Shown: positions 9,789 through 18,994 of the stretch, piece after piece
Position numbering within the stretch: the first letter of the stretch is position 1
Layout of the letters: each line of letters opens with the position of its first letter
Assembly: GCF_014635325.1 (NCBI RefSeq)
Contig: NZ_BMCT01000006.1
Coordinates: forward strand, 309,998 to 373,997
From: Azorhizobium oxalatiphilum
Lineage (GTDB): Bacteria > Pseudomonadota > Alphaproteobacteria > Rhizobiales > Xanthobacteraceae
Direction of reading: 5' to 3'
DNA: 64,000 bases
The notes under the pieces: model-generated
What the model was told of the DNA's origin: nothing
What the model saw: only the letters and a program-made list of their open reading frames with translations
The model's database searches: none
Translations under genes and position numbers: made by a program

Positions 9789-11317
9789 GCCGCCGCGCGC
9801 GGCTTGTCGGCCAGCGCGCGATAGGCGAGCGCCTCGGCCAGATGGGCGCGACCCAGCGTCTCGGCGCCCGACAGGTCCGCCAGCGTGCGCGCCACCTTCA
9901 GCACCCGGTGATAGCCGCGCGCCGACAGCCGCATGGCCTCCGCCGCCTCGCGCAGCAGTGCCTGTCCGGTGGCGTCGGGGCGGGCCACCAGATCCAGCAG
10001 CGGGCCGGTGGCTTCCGCATTGGTGGCGATGTCCGGCCGGTCCAGCGCCGCATAGCGCGCCCGCTGCAGGTCGCGGGCGGCGGCGACGCGGGCGGCTACC
10101 TCCGCGGAGCCCTCCTGCGGCGGCGGCAGCACCAGATCGGCGGCGGTGACGGCGGGCACTTCCAGATGGATGTCGATGCGGTCGAGGAAGGGGCCGGACA
10201 GGCGTGCCTGATATTCATCCGCACAGCGCGGCCCGCGCTTGCAGACGAAGCCGGCCTCTCCCGCCCGTCCGCACTTGCACGGGTTCATGGCGGCCACCAG
10301 CTGGAAGCGCGCCGGATAGGTGACGCGGGCATTGGCGCGGGAAATGGCCACCTCGCCGATCTCCAGCGGCTGGCGCAGGCTGTCCAGCACCTGGGATGAG
10401 AATTCCGGTAGCTCGTCCAGAAACAGCACGCCCAGATGCGCCAGCGACACCTCGCCCGGCCGGGCCTTCAGCCCGCCTCCCACCATGGCGGCCATGGAGG
10501 CGGAATGATGCGGGGCGCGGAACGGGCGGCGGTCCACCAGCGCCCCGTCCTCGATGGCCCCGGCCACGGAAGCGATCATGGAGACGGCCAGCATCTCGGC
10601 TGGCACCAGCGGCGGTAGGATGGAGGGCAGCCGCTGGGCCAGCATGGACTTTCCCGAGCCGGGCGGGCCCACATAGAGCAGATTGTGCCCGCCGGCGGCA
10701 GCCACCTCCAGCGCCCGCTTGGCTGTTTCCTGCCCCTTTACGTCGCGCAGGTCCGGCCCTCCCGCGCGTGCACCCTTCAGGCGCGGATCGGGGCGGGCAA
10801 GCACCTGCCGGCCAGTGACATGGTTGGCCAGCTGGATCAGCGAGACGGGGGCGAGGATGGCCATGTCCGGGCTGGCCCAGGCGGCCTCCGCGCCGCAGGC
10901 TGCGGGGCAGATGAGGCCATGGCCGCGCGCATTGGCGCCGATGGCGGCGGGTAGCACGCCCGCCACGGCCGCGATGGAGCCGTCCAGCCCCAACTCGCCG
11001 ACCACGGTGAAGCTGTCCAGCGCATCGGCGGGAATGGCGCCGATGGCGGCCATGAGGCCCAGCGCGATGGGCAGATCGTAATGGGAGCCTTCCTTGGGCA
11101 GGTCGGCGGGGGCGAGATTGACGGTGATGCGCCGCGCCGGCAGCGCGAGGCCGGAGGCGATGAGGGCGGCGCGCACCCGTTCCTTGGCCTCGGTGACGGC
11201 TTTGTCCGGCAGGCCGACGATGGTGAAGGCGGGCAGGCCGGGGGCCACATGCACCTGCACGTCCACGGGGCGCGCATTCACGCCTTCGAACGCCACCGTC
11301 GCCACCCGCTGGATCAC
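9785..11317 (-). CDS. comM: YifB/ComM family AAA+ (Mg-chelatase-like) ATPase
   Basis: The 510-residue protein has the N-terminal Lon-like substrate domain of ComM, then the AAA+ core with Walker A GPPGSGKSMLAQRLP, Walker B LGVLFLDELPEF, and the cysteine knot region MNPCKCG followed by CKRGPRC, and the C-terminal Mg_chelatase_C domain (LSARGYHRVLKVARTLADL). ComM is a hexameric branch-migration helicase that aids integration of transformed DNA in naturally competent bacteria; in others its role is unclear. The GTG at 11317 begins the conserved MIQRVATVAFEG. It converges on the LysR gene and appears monocistronic. Confidence 0.95.
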   Translation of the reverse strand: MIQRVATVAFEGVNARPVDVQVHVAPGLPAFTIVGLPDKAVTEAKERVRAALIASGLALPARRITVNLAPADLPKEGSHYDLPIALGLMAAIGAIPADALDSFTVVGELGLDGSIAAVAGVLPAAIGANARGHGLICPAACGAEAAWASPDMAILAPVSLIQLANHVTGRQVLARPDPRLKGARAGGPDLRDVKGQETAKRALEVAAAGGHNLLYVGPPGSGKSMLAQRLPSILPPLVPAEMLAVSMIASVAGAIEDGALVDRRPFRAPHHSASMAAMVGGGLKARPGEVSLAHLGVLFLDELPEFSSQVLDSLRQPLEIGEVAISRANARVTYPARFQLVAAMNPCKCGRAGEAGFVCKRGPRCADEYQARLSGPFLDRIDIHLEVPAVTAADLVLPPPQEGSAEVAARVAAARDLQRARYAALDRPDIATNAEATGPLLDLVARPDATGQALLREAAEAMRLSARGYHRVLKVARTLADLSGAETLGRAHLAEALAYRALADKPRAAA

Positions 11318-11556
11318 GCCTGCCGCCCTCCGGGGGCCAGAAAAGAAGGCCGTCTAGCTATATCTCAAGCTATTCAAGCCAAGGACTATAGAAGGATGAA
11401 GGACAACAGAAACAATGCCTCCAAGCCTAGTAGAGCTGGCGTCACGGCACAAGAACAGGGTGGCAGCGGGCATTGATGCAGCGCTTATGGCCGGGCGCGA
11501 GTTTGGGATCGCGCGTTTATGCGGGTTCGGGTGAGCTGTGCGCAGGAGGTGACACC

Positions 11557-11724
11557 ATGTCTTACCAAGCCCCCGCCACGCTCGCGGCAAGCCTGTTCTG
11601 CCGTATGGCCCGCGCGCCCATGGATGGTCCTGCACTGCGGTGGGGTCTCAGGATCGCGGCCGTGGTGCCGCTGGCGATGGGCGTGCTCGCGCTGGCTGTG
11701 CTGGTGGTGCCGCTTCAGCCCTGA
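11557..11724 (+). CDS. Small single-pass membrane protein, 55 residues
   Basis: Not recognised. The ATG at 11557 has one of the strongest ribosome sites in the window, AGGAGGTGA, 4 bases upstream. The product has a short Ala/Arg-rich N-terminal segment and one C-terminal hydrophobic helix (about residues 34-52) ending in VVPLQP. The last 10 bases overlap the 3' end of the convergent ACP-like gene. The strong ribosome site is the main argument that it is translated. Confidence 0.5.
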   Translation: MSYQAPATLAASLFCRMARAPMDGPALRWGLRIAAVVPLAMGVLALAVLVVPLQP

Positions 11725-12089
11725 CCGGCGCCTGGGTTCATGGCCATGGCCTCGGCGGCGAAGCTATCGGCCAGAAAGGGCGGCTGCTTGTAGAAGCCGG
11801 CCAGCCAGCTCGCGAGCAGGCAGAGCTCTTCCAGCCGCACCAGCTCGTTGAGCGCGCCTTCGGGGAAGCGGATCTTGAACGCCTCGCTGAGGGCGTCCAT
11901 CACCTGTTCCAACTGCTCCGCCTGCAGGCCGAGATCCTCTTCAATGGCGGCGTTACGGGTGAGCTGGTCTTCCGGAATCCCGTAGTCGTCGCGGATCAGT
12001 TTCACGATCCAGCGGAACATGTTCATCCAGTTCTTAACGTCTTCCGCGCCGCGCATGAGAGCCCCCGCGCCGATCTGAAACCGGCGCAT
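11715..12089 (-). CDS. Acyl-carrier-protein-like protein lacking the phosphopantetheine serine
   Basis: The 124-residue product follows the ACP helix pattern: IRDDYGIPEDQLTRN, then EEDLGLQAEQLEQVMDALSE, then a C-terminal helix. In true ACPs the second stretch reads D-LGLDSLD-VEL; here the DSL serine is replaced by QAEQL, so it cannot carry a 4'-phosphopantetheine arm. I infer a structural or regulatory ACP homologue rather than a carrier. ATG 12089 and an internal ATG at 12056 (MRGAEDVKNW) are both possible. No adjacent fatty-acid or polyketide gene explains it. The fold call rests on pattern similarity alone. Confidence 0.6.
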   Translation of the reverse strand: MRRFQIGAGALMRGAEDVKNWMNMFRWIVKLIRDDYGIPEDQLTRNAAIEEDLGLQAEQLEQVMDALSEAFKIRFPEGALNELVRLEELCLLASWLAGFYKQPPFLADSFAAEAMAMNPGAGQG

Positions 12090-12172
12090 GATTCCGTGCC
12101 TTAGCGGCGCCTATCATGCGAGGCTTGGGTTTGGCTTGCATTGCGGTAAATGCACTCAGGCCGATAATACCG

Positions 12173-13015
12173 TTAAATCCGGGGTGTTAGCACCACCAGC
12201 CGGGCCCGCCCGCCGGGCAGGGGCGCAAGGGTCAGCTGATCGAAGCGCAGCACGGCACCGTCCGCATCGAGGAAGGTGCGCAGGCCCCCCTCCCGCCCCA
12301 GCACGGCTTGTCCGTCCCAGAGCCGGGCGAACAGGGGCGAAGTGTCGCGCAGCTCCGCCACCAGCGCGGCCAGTGCGGGCTCGCTCATGTGCCGGGAGGT
12401 GTCGGCGCGGAATTCCGCCAGCACCCGGCGCGCCCGCGCCTCATGATCGGGGATGAGTGCCGGGGCCGCCTGGGTGGCGAAGATGAAGCGCAGCAGGTTC
12501 GGTCGGCCCGTGTCCGGGGCGATGTCCAGCCAGCCCCTGAAGAGAGCGCTGGCCGGGGCGTTCCAGCCGATGGCATCCCAGCCGCCGTCCAGCAGATAGG
12601 CCGGGAAGGGCACGGCCTCGATGAGGCGAAGCAGCGGGTTTAGCGTCTCTGGCGCGGCGGCGGCGGGCGGGTCGGGGTCTTCCTTTCCCGCAAGGTCGAA
12701 CAGATAGGCGCGCTCGGCCGGAGAGAGGCCGAAGGCGCGCGCCAGCCGACCCACCGCCGGGGCCGAGAGAGACACCTCGCGCGCCTGCTCGATCCAGCTC
12801 AGCCATGTGGCTGACAGGCCAGCAAGCTGCGCCAGTTCCTCGCGCCTGAGGCCCGGCGTGCGGCGGCGGCGCAGATCGGTAAAGCCGTGGCTTGCCGGCT
12901 CCATGGCCTCGCGCCGGGCACGCACGAACGCTGCCAGCATGCGGCGGCGGCCGGCTTCGGCGCGACTGGTGTCCGTGCGGGTGGTTCCCTTGGAAGAAGC
13001 GGGAGGGGCGATCAT
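12173..13015 (-). CDS. XRE-family regulator with MmyB-like ligand-binding domain
   Basis: The 280-residue protein has an N-terminal HTH whose motif RRRTPGLRREELAQLAGLSA plus TWLSWIEQAREV is typical of the MmyB group, followed by a PAS-like MmyB domain (LLDGGWDAIGWNAPASALF, LLRFIFATQAAPALIPD). In Streptomyces and proteobacteria such regulators bind small hydrophobic ligands and repress an adjacent divergent oxidoreductase or methyltransferase. Here the divergent neighbour, starting 181 bases away, is a methyltransferase, fitting that pattern. The ATG at 13015 precedes the basic N-terminal region; no strong Shine-Dalgarno is visible, so a short-leader message is possible. Confidence 0.88.
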   Translation of the reverse strand: MIAPPASSKGTTRTDTSRAEAGRRRMLAAFVRARREAMEPASHGFTDLRRRRTPGLRREELAQLAGLSATWLSWIEQAREVSLSAPAVGRLARAFGLSPAERAYLFDLAGKEDPDPPAAAAPETLNPLLRLIEAVPFPAYLLDGGWDAIGWNAPASALFRGWLDIAPDTGRPNLLRFIFATQAAPALIPDHEARARRVLAEFRADTSRHMSEPALAALVAELRDTSPLFARLWDGQAVLGREGGLRTFLDADGAVLRFDQLTLAPLPGGRARLVVLTPRI

Positions 13016-13196
13016 GGTGGTCAATATACCAGGATAAGATTGCCTCTGGCACCCTGTTAAGAGCCGCTCCAAGCTTGCACCTGTCCGGCCGGTTCACCAC
13101 CGCCGCGACCGCACGCCGCTTGCCGGTGACGTCGGTCGCGCGGATGATGCCGGTGCCGGCCGCCGCCAGACCGTTCCCCAGATAAGGATGCTTCCC

Positions 13197-13985
13197 ATGT
13201 CGAGTGCCGCCGCCCAGCCGTCCGCCCCCCGTCACGAGGGGCTGGTGTCCGCCCGCTTCAGCCCGCAGGCGCAGGCCTATGTGGCCAGCGAAGTGCATGC
13301 GAAGGGTGCGGATCTCGCGGCGCTGGCGGAGCGGCTCGCTGGGGCGAAGGTGGGGCGCATGCTCGATCTGGGCTGCGGCGGCGGCCATGTCGCCTTCACC
13401 GCCGCCCCGCATGTGGGGCATGTGGTGGCCTATGACCTGTCCACCTCCATGCTGCAGGCAGTTGGAGACGAGGCGCGCAAGCGCAGCCTCGACAACATTT
13501 CCACCGAACAGGGCGTGGCCGAGGACCTGCCCTTTGATGACAACAGCTTCGATCTGGTGGTCTCGCGCTACAGCGCCCACCACTGGAGCGATGTCGGCGC
13601 GGGCCTGCGGCAGGCACGCCGAGTGGTGAAGGACGCTGGTACGGTGATCTTCATGGATGTGGTGGCCCCGCCGCAGCCGCTGCTCGACACCTTCATGCAG
13701 AGCATCGAGATCCTGCGCGACACCTCCCATGTGCGGGACTATTCGGTGCCGGAATGGGCGGTGGCGGCGGAGAAGGCCGGGCTCGTGCTCACCGAGGTGG
13801 TGACGCGGCGCCTGCGGCTGGAATTCTCTTCCTGGATCGCCCGCATGAAGACGCCGGAGGTGATGTCCGCCGCCATCCGCGCCTTGCAGGACGGCGCCTC
13901 GGCGCCGGTGCGGGCCTATTTCGAGATCGAGCCCGACGGCACCTTCACGGTGGACACGGCGAGCATGGTCTTCAAGCCGGTGTGA
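13197..13985 (+). CDS. Class I SAM-dependent methyltransferase (UbiE/type 11 like)
   Basis: The 262-residue protein has motif I MLDLGCGGGHVAFTAAP near residue 57, the acidic motif VVAYDLSTSML, and post-motif II AEDLPFDDNSFDLVVSRYSA. It resembles UbiE-type enzymes that methylate small molecules, but no substrate domain is distinctive. The ATG at 13197 is preferred because AAGGA lies 8 bases before it; another ATG at 13188 overlaps that site. It is divergent from the MmyB-type regulator, which probably controls it. It ends close to the convergent PHA-type gene. Confidence 0.88.
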   Translation: MSSAAAQPSAPRHEGLVSARFSPQAQAYVASEVHAKGADLAALAERLAGAKVGRMLDLGCGGGHVAFTAAPHVGHVVAYDLSTSMLQAVGDEARKRSLDNISTEQGVAEDLPFDDNSFDLVVSRYSAHHWSDVGAGLRQARRVVKDAGTVIFMDVVAPPQPLLDTFMQSIEILRDTSHVRDYSVPEWAVAAEKAGLVLTEVVTRRLRLEFSSWIARMKTPEVMSAAIRALQDGASAPVRAYFEIEPDGTFTVDTASMVFKPV

Positions 13986-14019
13986 AAGTGATTGGGGCCG
14001 GCGCTGCCGGCCCCGGTCC

Positions 14020-14331
14020 CTACTTCTTTTCCAGCAGCAGGGTGCCCTGCTTCTGCACCACGTCGCGGATCTTGCCGGCGGCGAGCGAGAGGAAGCCGGG
14101 CAATTCGAGGGTCAGGTGCACCTGATCCTCGGCCACGTCCATCTGTCCCGGTACCTCGAAGCCCATGGCGGCGACGCGGAAGTCCACATGGGCGTCGGTC
14201 CAGGTCTCTTCCCTGATCTCGACCTTGTCGCCGTACTTCTCGCGCAGATGGGCCGCGCCCTCCTGGATGCGGCGCACCGCCTCATCGCGGCCGAGCTTGT
14301 GGGGAACGGAACAGGTGAACGGGGCGGCCAT
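14020..14331 (-). CDS. Polyhydroxyalkanoic acid system family protein
   Basis: The 103-residue protein matches the PHA_gran_rgn family pattern: N-terminal VPHKLGRDEAVRRIQEG, a central beta-rich segment, and C-terminal GKIRDVVQKQGTLLLEKK. The family was named for association with PHA granule genes, but no such gene is nearby, so a direct role in storage polymer is not supported by context. It lies 35 bases downstream of gshB on the same strand, so both are probably on one message. Cytosolic; function not established. Confidence 0.82.
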   Translation of the reverse strand: MAAPFTCSVPHKLGRDEAVRRIQEGAAHLREKYGDKVEIREETWTDAHVDFRVAAMGFEVPGQMDVAEDQVHLTLELPGFLSLAAGKIRDVVQKQGTLLLEKK

Positions 14332-14366
14332 GGGTGTCCTTTTTTCCTAACAGTCACGCAGTACCC

Positions 14367-15311
14367 TCAGGCGCCGCGCTTTTCCTCGATGCGGTCCCAG
14401 ATCTGGGCCGCGATGTCCGGCCCGCCGAGGCGCTTGATGGCGCGCAGGCCCGTGGGCGAGGTGACATTGATCTCGGTGAGATTGCCGTCGATCACATCGA
14501 TGCCCACGAAGATCAGGCCCATCCTGCGCAGCGACGGCCCGATGCGGGCGCAGATCTCCTGCTCGCGGTCGGTGAGGTCGGTGGGCTTCGCCGCCCCGCC
14601 GCGCACCATGTTGGAGCGCAGGTCGCCCTCGCTCGGCACGCGGTTCACCGCGCCCGCCGCCTCGCCATCCACCAGGATGATGCGCTTGTCGCCATGCTTC
14701 ACCTCGGGGAGGAAGCGCTGGATCACCCAGGGCTCGCGGAAGGTGGCGGAGAACAGGTCGTAGAGCGAGCCGAAGTTGAGGTCGCCGTCCGCCAGACGGA
14801 ACACAGCGGCGCCGCCGTTGCCGTACAGCGGCTTCATCACCACGTCCTTGTACTCGGCCCGGAACGCCTTGATCTCATCGAGATCGCGGGTGATCAGGGT
14901 CGGCGGCATGAGGTCGGGAAATTCGGTGACGAAGATCTTTTCCGGCGCGTTGCGCACATGGGCCGGGTCATTCACCACCAGTGTCTTGGGGTGGACGCGC
15001 TCCAGCAGGTGCGTCGTCGTGACATAGGCCATGTCGAACGGCGGATCCTGGCGGAGCAGCACCACGTCCTGCTCGGTCAGCGGGATGCGCCGCTTCTCAC
15101 CCAGGGTGAAATGCTTGCCGGCCTCGTCGGCCACGGTGAGATCCTCCACCGTGGCGAACACGGTGCCGTCGCGCATGGCGAGGCGCTCGGGGGTGTAGTG
15201 GACGAGGCTGTGCCCGCGCCGCTGGGCTTCCAGCAGCAATGCAAACGTGGAATCGCCCGCGATGTTGATGTGGGCGATATGGTCCATCTGGACCGCGACC
15301 TTGAGGCTCAT
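14367..15311 (-). CDS. gshB: Glutathione synthetase
   Basis: ATP-grasp ligase that joins gamma-glutamylcysteine and glycine. The 314-residue product carries the family features: N-terminal [36 protein letters not shown], the lysine of [16 protein letters not shown], and the C-terminal metal/ADP region [21 protein letters not shown]. Length is typical. The Shine-Dalgarno GGAG lies 6 bases before the ATG. The first gene of the pathway (gshA) is not in this window. Confidence 0.97.
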   Translation of the reverse strand: MSLKVAVQMDHIAHINIAGDSTFALLLEAQRRGHSLVHYTPERLAMRDGTVFATVEDLTVADEAGKHFTLGEKRRIPLTEQDVVLLRQDPPFDMAYVTTTHLLERVHPKTLVVNDPAHVRNAPEKIFVTEFPDLMPPTLITRDLDEIKAFRAEYKDVVMKPLYGNGGAAVFRLADGDLNFGSLYDLFSATFREPWVIQRFLPEVKHGDKRIILVDGEAAGAVNRVPSEGDLRSNMVRGGAAKPTDLTDREQEICARIGPSLRRMGLIFVGIDVIDGNLTEINVTSPTGLRAIKRLGGPDIAAQIWDRIEEKRGA

Positions 15312-15576
15312 GGGAAGCTCCGGCGAGTGCCCGGAAAGGCGTGTCCCGCCCTATCTAGACCTCCCGTCGCTGCACCGCCAGAGCCGGGAGCGATGTTTGC
15401 GCACGCAGCCTTCGGACGCAGTGCACCGCGCCCGCCTGCGTGAGAGCCTCCCGCTCAAGCGCTCCCTGCGCGGGGGGCGGTTCATGGGGCGACGCTCACT
15501 CGGCGGCAGGGTTGACCCCGCCCCTGCGCCTGTCCTACCCCCGCCCCTCCCTGCGTTCCGGGGAAGGAGTTTTGTC

Positions 15577-15891
15577 GTGTTTCTCGTCTCTTGGTCGGGC
15601 GTCGGCTTCCTGTCGCCAGCTTTTCTTATTGGCGGCATGCTCGCCAGCATCCCGCTGCTGCGCAGCCTGCTCACGTCCGCCTACGGCCTTCAGGCGGCGG
15701 TCTATCTGGGCAACGGCTTTGGCCTGATGCAGGGCGCGCTGGCCAATCTCATCGTCTTCACGCTGATCAGCCGCTTCACGCGGGCCGGGCACAGCTTTCT
15801 GGCCTTCGGTCCGCGCGCATGGTCGCTCATCGGCCTCGTAGGCGGTCTCGCCATGGCTGCCTATGGCTGGAGCCTGAGCGTTCCGGGTTGA
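15577..15891 (+). CDS. Small multi-pass membrane protein, 104 residues
   Basis: Not recognised. GTG at 15577 has AAGGAG seven bases upstream. The product has about three hydrophobic segments (residues 6-28, 38-65 and 80-100) separated by short loops with few charges (one is SRFTRAGHSF). The frame extends upstream of the GTG, but those codons are low-quality and proline/arginine-rich, so the longer version is unlikely. It converges on the 104-residue cytosolic gene at 15907. The preceding 265 bases (15312-15576) hold no feature I can support apart from its presumed promoter. Confidence 0.6.
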   Translation: MFLVSWSGVGFLSPAFLIGGMLASIPLLRSLLTSAYGLQAAVYLGNGFGLMQGALANLIVFTLISRFTRAGHSFLAFGPRAWSLIGLVGGLAMAAYGWSLSVPG

Positions 15892-15906
15892 GCGGGGCAC
15901 AACGGC

Positions 15907-16221
15907 TCAACTGCCGTTGCGCTTCTTCACCTTGCGGATGGCCTTCAATTGCAGGCGCAGCGCGGCGAGGGCGTCCCGCTCCTTTTCGGAGAGGTCGCTC
16001 TTGTCCATGTGCTTCATGATGACCTCGAGCGCATCGCCCATGCGCCCGAGTTGCCGGCCGTAGCTGCCGACCTCATCGAGGATGGCCTCCTCGGCCTGCG
16101 GATTTCCCGACTGGCCGAGATTGACGCTGATCCCGGTGAAACTGGCGTTCTCGAAGAAGCGCCATGGATTGATCGCCTGCCACAACTGCTCCGGCGCCAT
16201 CCCCCTGAACACCCGTGCCAT
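15907..16221 (-). CDS. Hypothetical protein next to the ligase-associated helicase
   Basis: Not recognised. The 104-residue product begins MARVFRGMAPEQLWQAINPW, has a Gly/Asn-containing centre and a highly charged predicted C-terminal helix ending in RKVKKRNGS. It is soluble with no signal or membrane segment. The ATG at 16221 follows a purine-rich GGGGGAG stretch; a longer in-frame start at 16281 would add a low-quality segment. It lies 66 bases downstream of the DEXH helicase on the same strand and may be cotranscribed with it. Confidence 0.65.
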   Translation of the reverse strand: MARVFRGMAPEQLWQAINPWRFFENASFTGISVNLGQSGNPQAEEAILDEVGSYGRQLGRMGDALEVIMKHMDKSDLSEKERDALAALRLQLKAIRKVKKRNGS

Positions 16222-16287
16222 CTGCTCCCCCTCCCCCATGTGCGAAGGGGAAATGCTGCGTGAGAGAGGGACAGGTTGCAAGGCCAG

Positions 16288-18909
16288 TCAGTGCAACGTC
16301 TTCGTGGGCGGCTCCCCCATCGCCTCGCGCACCAGCTCATCCTCGGCCTCGGCGAGCAGCGCGTCGTTGCTCTCGGGGCCGCCCACGCTCTCGCGGCCGA
16401 TCTCCAGCAGGACGGGCACCGAGAGCGGCGACACCCGCTCCAGCGGCTGGTGCACCACGTGGCCCTTGATGCGCATGAGCATGTCGGAGAGGCGGCGCAC
16501 ATCGAGCAGGCCGGTGGCCGCATCCGCGCGGGCGGCGCGCAGCAGGACGTGGCCGGGCTCGTGCCGGCGCAGCACGTCATAGACGAGGTCCGTGGACATG
16601 GTGACCTGACGGCCCGTCTTCTCCTTGCCCGGAAACCGCCGCTCGATCAGCCCGGCGATCACCGCGCAATAGCGGAACGTGCGCTTCATCAGTGCGCTTT
16701 CGGCCAGCCACGCCTCCAGATCGTCGCCCAGCATGTCGGCGTCGAACAGGTCGGCGAGGGACAGCCGCCCATCCTTGATCGCCGCCTGCATGTCGCCGGC
16801 GCCGTAGATGGCAAGGGCATAATCGTTCGCCACGAAGCCCAGCGGCATCAGCCGGGCGCGCTCGAGGCGGCGGGTCAACAGCATGCCGAGAGTCTGATGC
16901 GCGAGGCGGCCCTCAAAGCTGTAGGCGACAAGATAGTGCCGCCCGGCACGCTCGAATGTCTCCACCAGCAGCTCCTTGCGGCCCGGCAGGCGGGAGCGCT
17001 TCTTCTGCAGTTCCAGCCATTCGCGCACCTGCTCCGGCAGGCTGGCCCAGCGCGACGGCGTCGCCAGCAGCGCCCGCACGCCGGCGGCGAGGAAGGTTGA
17101 GAGCGGAAATTTTCCGCCCGCATAGGAGGGCACGCGCGGCTCGGTTGCGCTGGAACGGGAGACATAGACCTCGTCCTCCGCCATGGTCTCGTAGCGCAGG
17201 ATCTCGCCGGCGAAGACGAAGGTGTCGCCGGGCACCAGTTGCTCGACGAAATATTCCTCCACTTCGCCCAGCACCCGCCCGCCCCAGCGCGGCCGCCCTG
17301 CGGGGCCGTTCTTGGCGGCGCCGCGCGCTGAGACGAGGCGCACCCGCAGCATGGTGGCCTCGACGATGGTGCCCACATTCATGCGGTAGGTCTGGGCCAC
17401 CTGCGGGTTCGTCACCCGCCACAGCCCGTCCTTGGTCTGGCGGATCTTGGCGAAGCGCTCATAGGCGCGCAGCGCGTAGCCGCCGGTGGCGACGAAATCC
17501 AGCACCGCGTCGAAATCGTCCCGGCTGAGCGCACGATAAGGCGCGGCGCTCGCCACCTCGGTGTAAAGCGCGTCCGCCGAAAAGGGCGCGGCGCAGGCGC
17601 TGCCGAGGATATGCTGGGCGAGCACGTCCAGCGCCCCCTCGCGCTCCGGGGGGGTGTCCTGCGCGCCCGCGGCTACCGCCTCCAGCGCCGCCCGGCATTC
17701 CAGCACCTCGAAGCGGTTGGCGGGGACCAGCACGGCGTGGGAGCTTTCGTCCAGCCGGTGGTTGGCGCGGCCGATGCGCTGCATGAGGCGGGAGGAGCCC
17801 TTGGGCGCGCCCACATTGATCACCTGATCTACATCTCCCCAGTCGATGCCCAGATCCAGCGAGGACGTGCAGACCACGCCCTTGAGACGCCCGGCCGCCA
17901 TGGCCGCTTCTACCTTGCGCCGTTGCTCAACATCCAGCGAGCCATGGTGGAGGGCGATGGGCAGGTTGTCGTCATTGATGCGCCACAGCTCCTGAAACAG
18001 CATCTCCGCCTGCCAGCGGGTGTTGACGAAAACCAGACTCGTGCGGTGGGACGAGATGAGGGCGTAGATGTCCTTCAGCGCATGCAAGGCGGTGTGGCTG
18101 GCCCATGGCATGCGGGCCTTGCTCTCCAGCATGGAGAGGTCCGGAGCCGCACCGCCGCTGGCGATCACCAGATCAGCAAGGGTTTCCTTCTTGGGTAGAT
18201 CCGTTCCCTGTCGCACCAGATAGCGCCGCAGGTCGTCGGGCTCGGCCACGGTGGCGGAAAGGCCCACCGTCTGGAGACCGGGCGCGATGGTCCGCAGCCG
18301 GGCCAGCGCCAGCGAGAGCAGATCGCCGCGCTTGGAGGTGACGAGGGCGTGCAACTCGTCCAGCACCACCCGCTTCAGCCCATTGAACAGGAATTCGGCG
18401 TCCTTCGAGGCCAGCAGCAGTGCGATCTGCTCCGGCGTGGTGAGCAATATGTCCGGCGGGTCGCGGCGCTGGCGCTGGCGGCGGGAGGCGGAGGTGTCGC
18501 CGGTGCGTGTCTCGATACGGATGGGCAGGCCCATCTCGGAGACCGGCGCCTCCAGATTGCGGGCGATGTCCACCGCAAGTGCCTTCAGCGGCGAGATATA
18601 GAGCGTGTGCAACGGCGAGATGCGTGGCGGCGGCGTACGGCCGACGTTCCCTTCCTCGGCCTTCTTGGCCTTCGCTTTGGCCTTGCGGGCTTCCGGGCTG
18701 CGGGCCTCGGAGAGCTCCACCAGCGTGGGTAGGAAGCCGGCCAGCGTCTTGCCGGCGCCGGTGGGGGCGATGAGCAGGGTCGAGCGCCCGGCGCGCGCGG
18801 ACGCGAGAAGGTCCAGCTGGTGCTTGCGCGGCAACCAGCCCCGCGCCGCGAACCAGCGCTGGAAAAGTTCGGGAAGGGCGCCGCCGCGCCGCTGCTTCAG
18901 GGTCGACAC
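16288..18909 (-). CDS. Ligase-associated DNA damage response DEXH box helicase (Lhr-like)
   Basis: The 873-residue superfamily 2 helicase has Walker A LLIAPTGAGKTLAGFLPT near residue 50, motif Ia LYISPLKALAVD, the DEXH motif VVLDELHAL, motif III LSATVAEPDDLR, motif VI MQRIGRANHRLDE, then the Lhr winged-helix and C-terminal barrel. In this family the gene is normally clustered with an ATP-dependent DNA ligase, an exonuclease and a metallophosphoesterase in a DNA repair set; none of these is adjacent here. GTG at 18909 gives the expected start (MSTLKQRRGG...). A charged Lys/Ala insertion (KAKAKAKKAEE) lies between Walker A and motif Ia. Confidence 0.93.
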   Translation of the reverse strand: MSTLKQRRGGALPELFQRWFAARGWLPRKHQLDLLASARAGRSTLLIAPTGAGKTLAGFLPTLVELSEARSPEARKAKAKAKKAEEGNVGRTPPPRISPLHTLYISPLKALAVDIARNLEAPVSEMGLPIRIETRTGDTSASRRQRQRRDPPDILLTTPEQIALLLASKDAEFLFNGLKRVVLDELHALVTSKRGDLLSLALARLRTIAPGLQTVGLSATVAEPDDLRRYLVRQGTDLPKKETLADLVIASGGAAPDLSMLESKARMPWASHTALHALKDIYALISSHRTSLVFVNTRWQAEMLFQELWRINDDNLPIALHHGSLDVEQRRKVEAAMAAGRLKGVVCTSSLDLGIDWGDVDQVINVGAPKGSSRLMQRIGRANHRLDESSHAVLVPANRFEVLECRAALEAVAAGAQDTPPEREGALDVLAQHILGSACAAPFSADALYTEVASAAPYRALSRDDFDAVLDFVATGGYALRAYERFAKIRQTKDGLWRVTNPQVAQTYRMNVGTIVEATMLRVRLVSARGAAKNGPAGRPRWGGRVLGEVEEYFVEQLVPGDTFVFAGEILRYETMAEDEVYVSRSSATEPRVPSYAGGKFPLSTFLAAGVRALLATPSRWASLPEQVREWLELQKKRSRLPGRKELLVETFERAGRHYLVAYSFEGRLAHQTLGMLLTRRLERARLMPLGFVANDYALAIYGAGDMQAAIKDGRLSLADLFDADMLGDDLEAWLAESALMKRTFRYCAVIAGLIERRFPGKEKTGRQVTMSTDLVYDVLRRHEPGHVLLRAARADAATGLLDVRRLSDMLMRIKGHVVHQPLERVSPLSVPVLLEIGRESVGGPESNDALLAEAEDELVREAMGEPPTKTLH

Positions 18910-18994
18910 ACGCCGAAGATAGGCATGCCCCGCGTCTTTCGCGAGCGGGGCCTTGAGCAGGATGCTCCCGCCCGGAGGCGGGAGCGAACTGCCG

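Noticed and set aside
11395..11475. 26-codon ORF before the 55-residue gene
   Set aside because: Ribosome site directly abuts the ATG and the peptide has no distinguishing feature.
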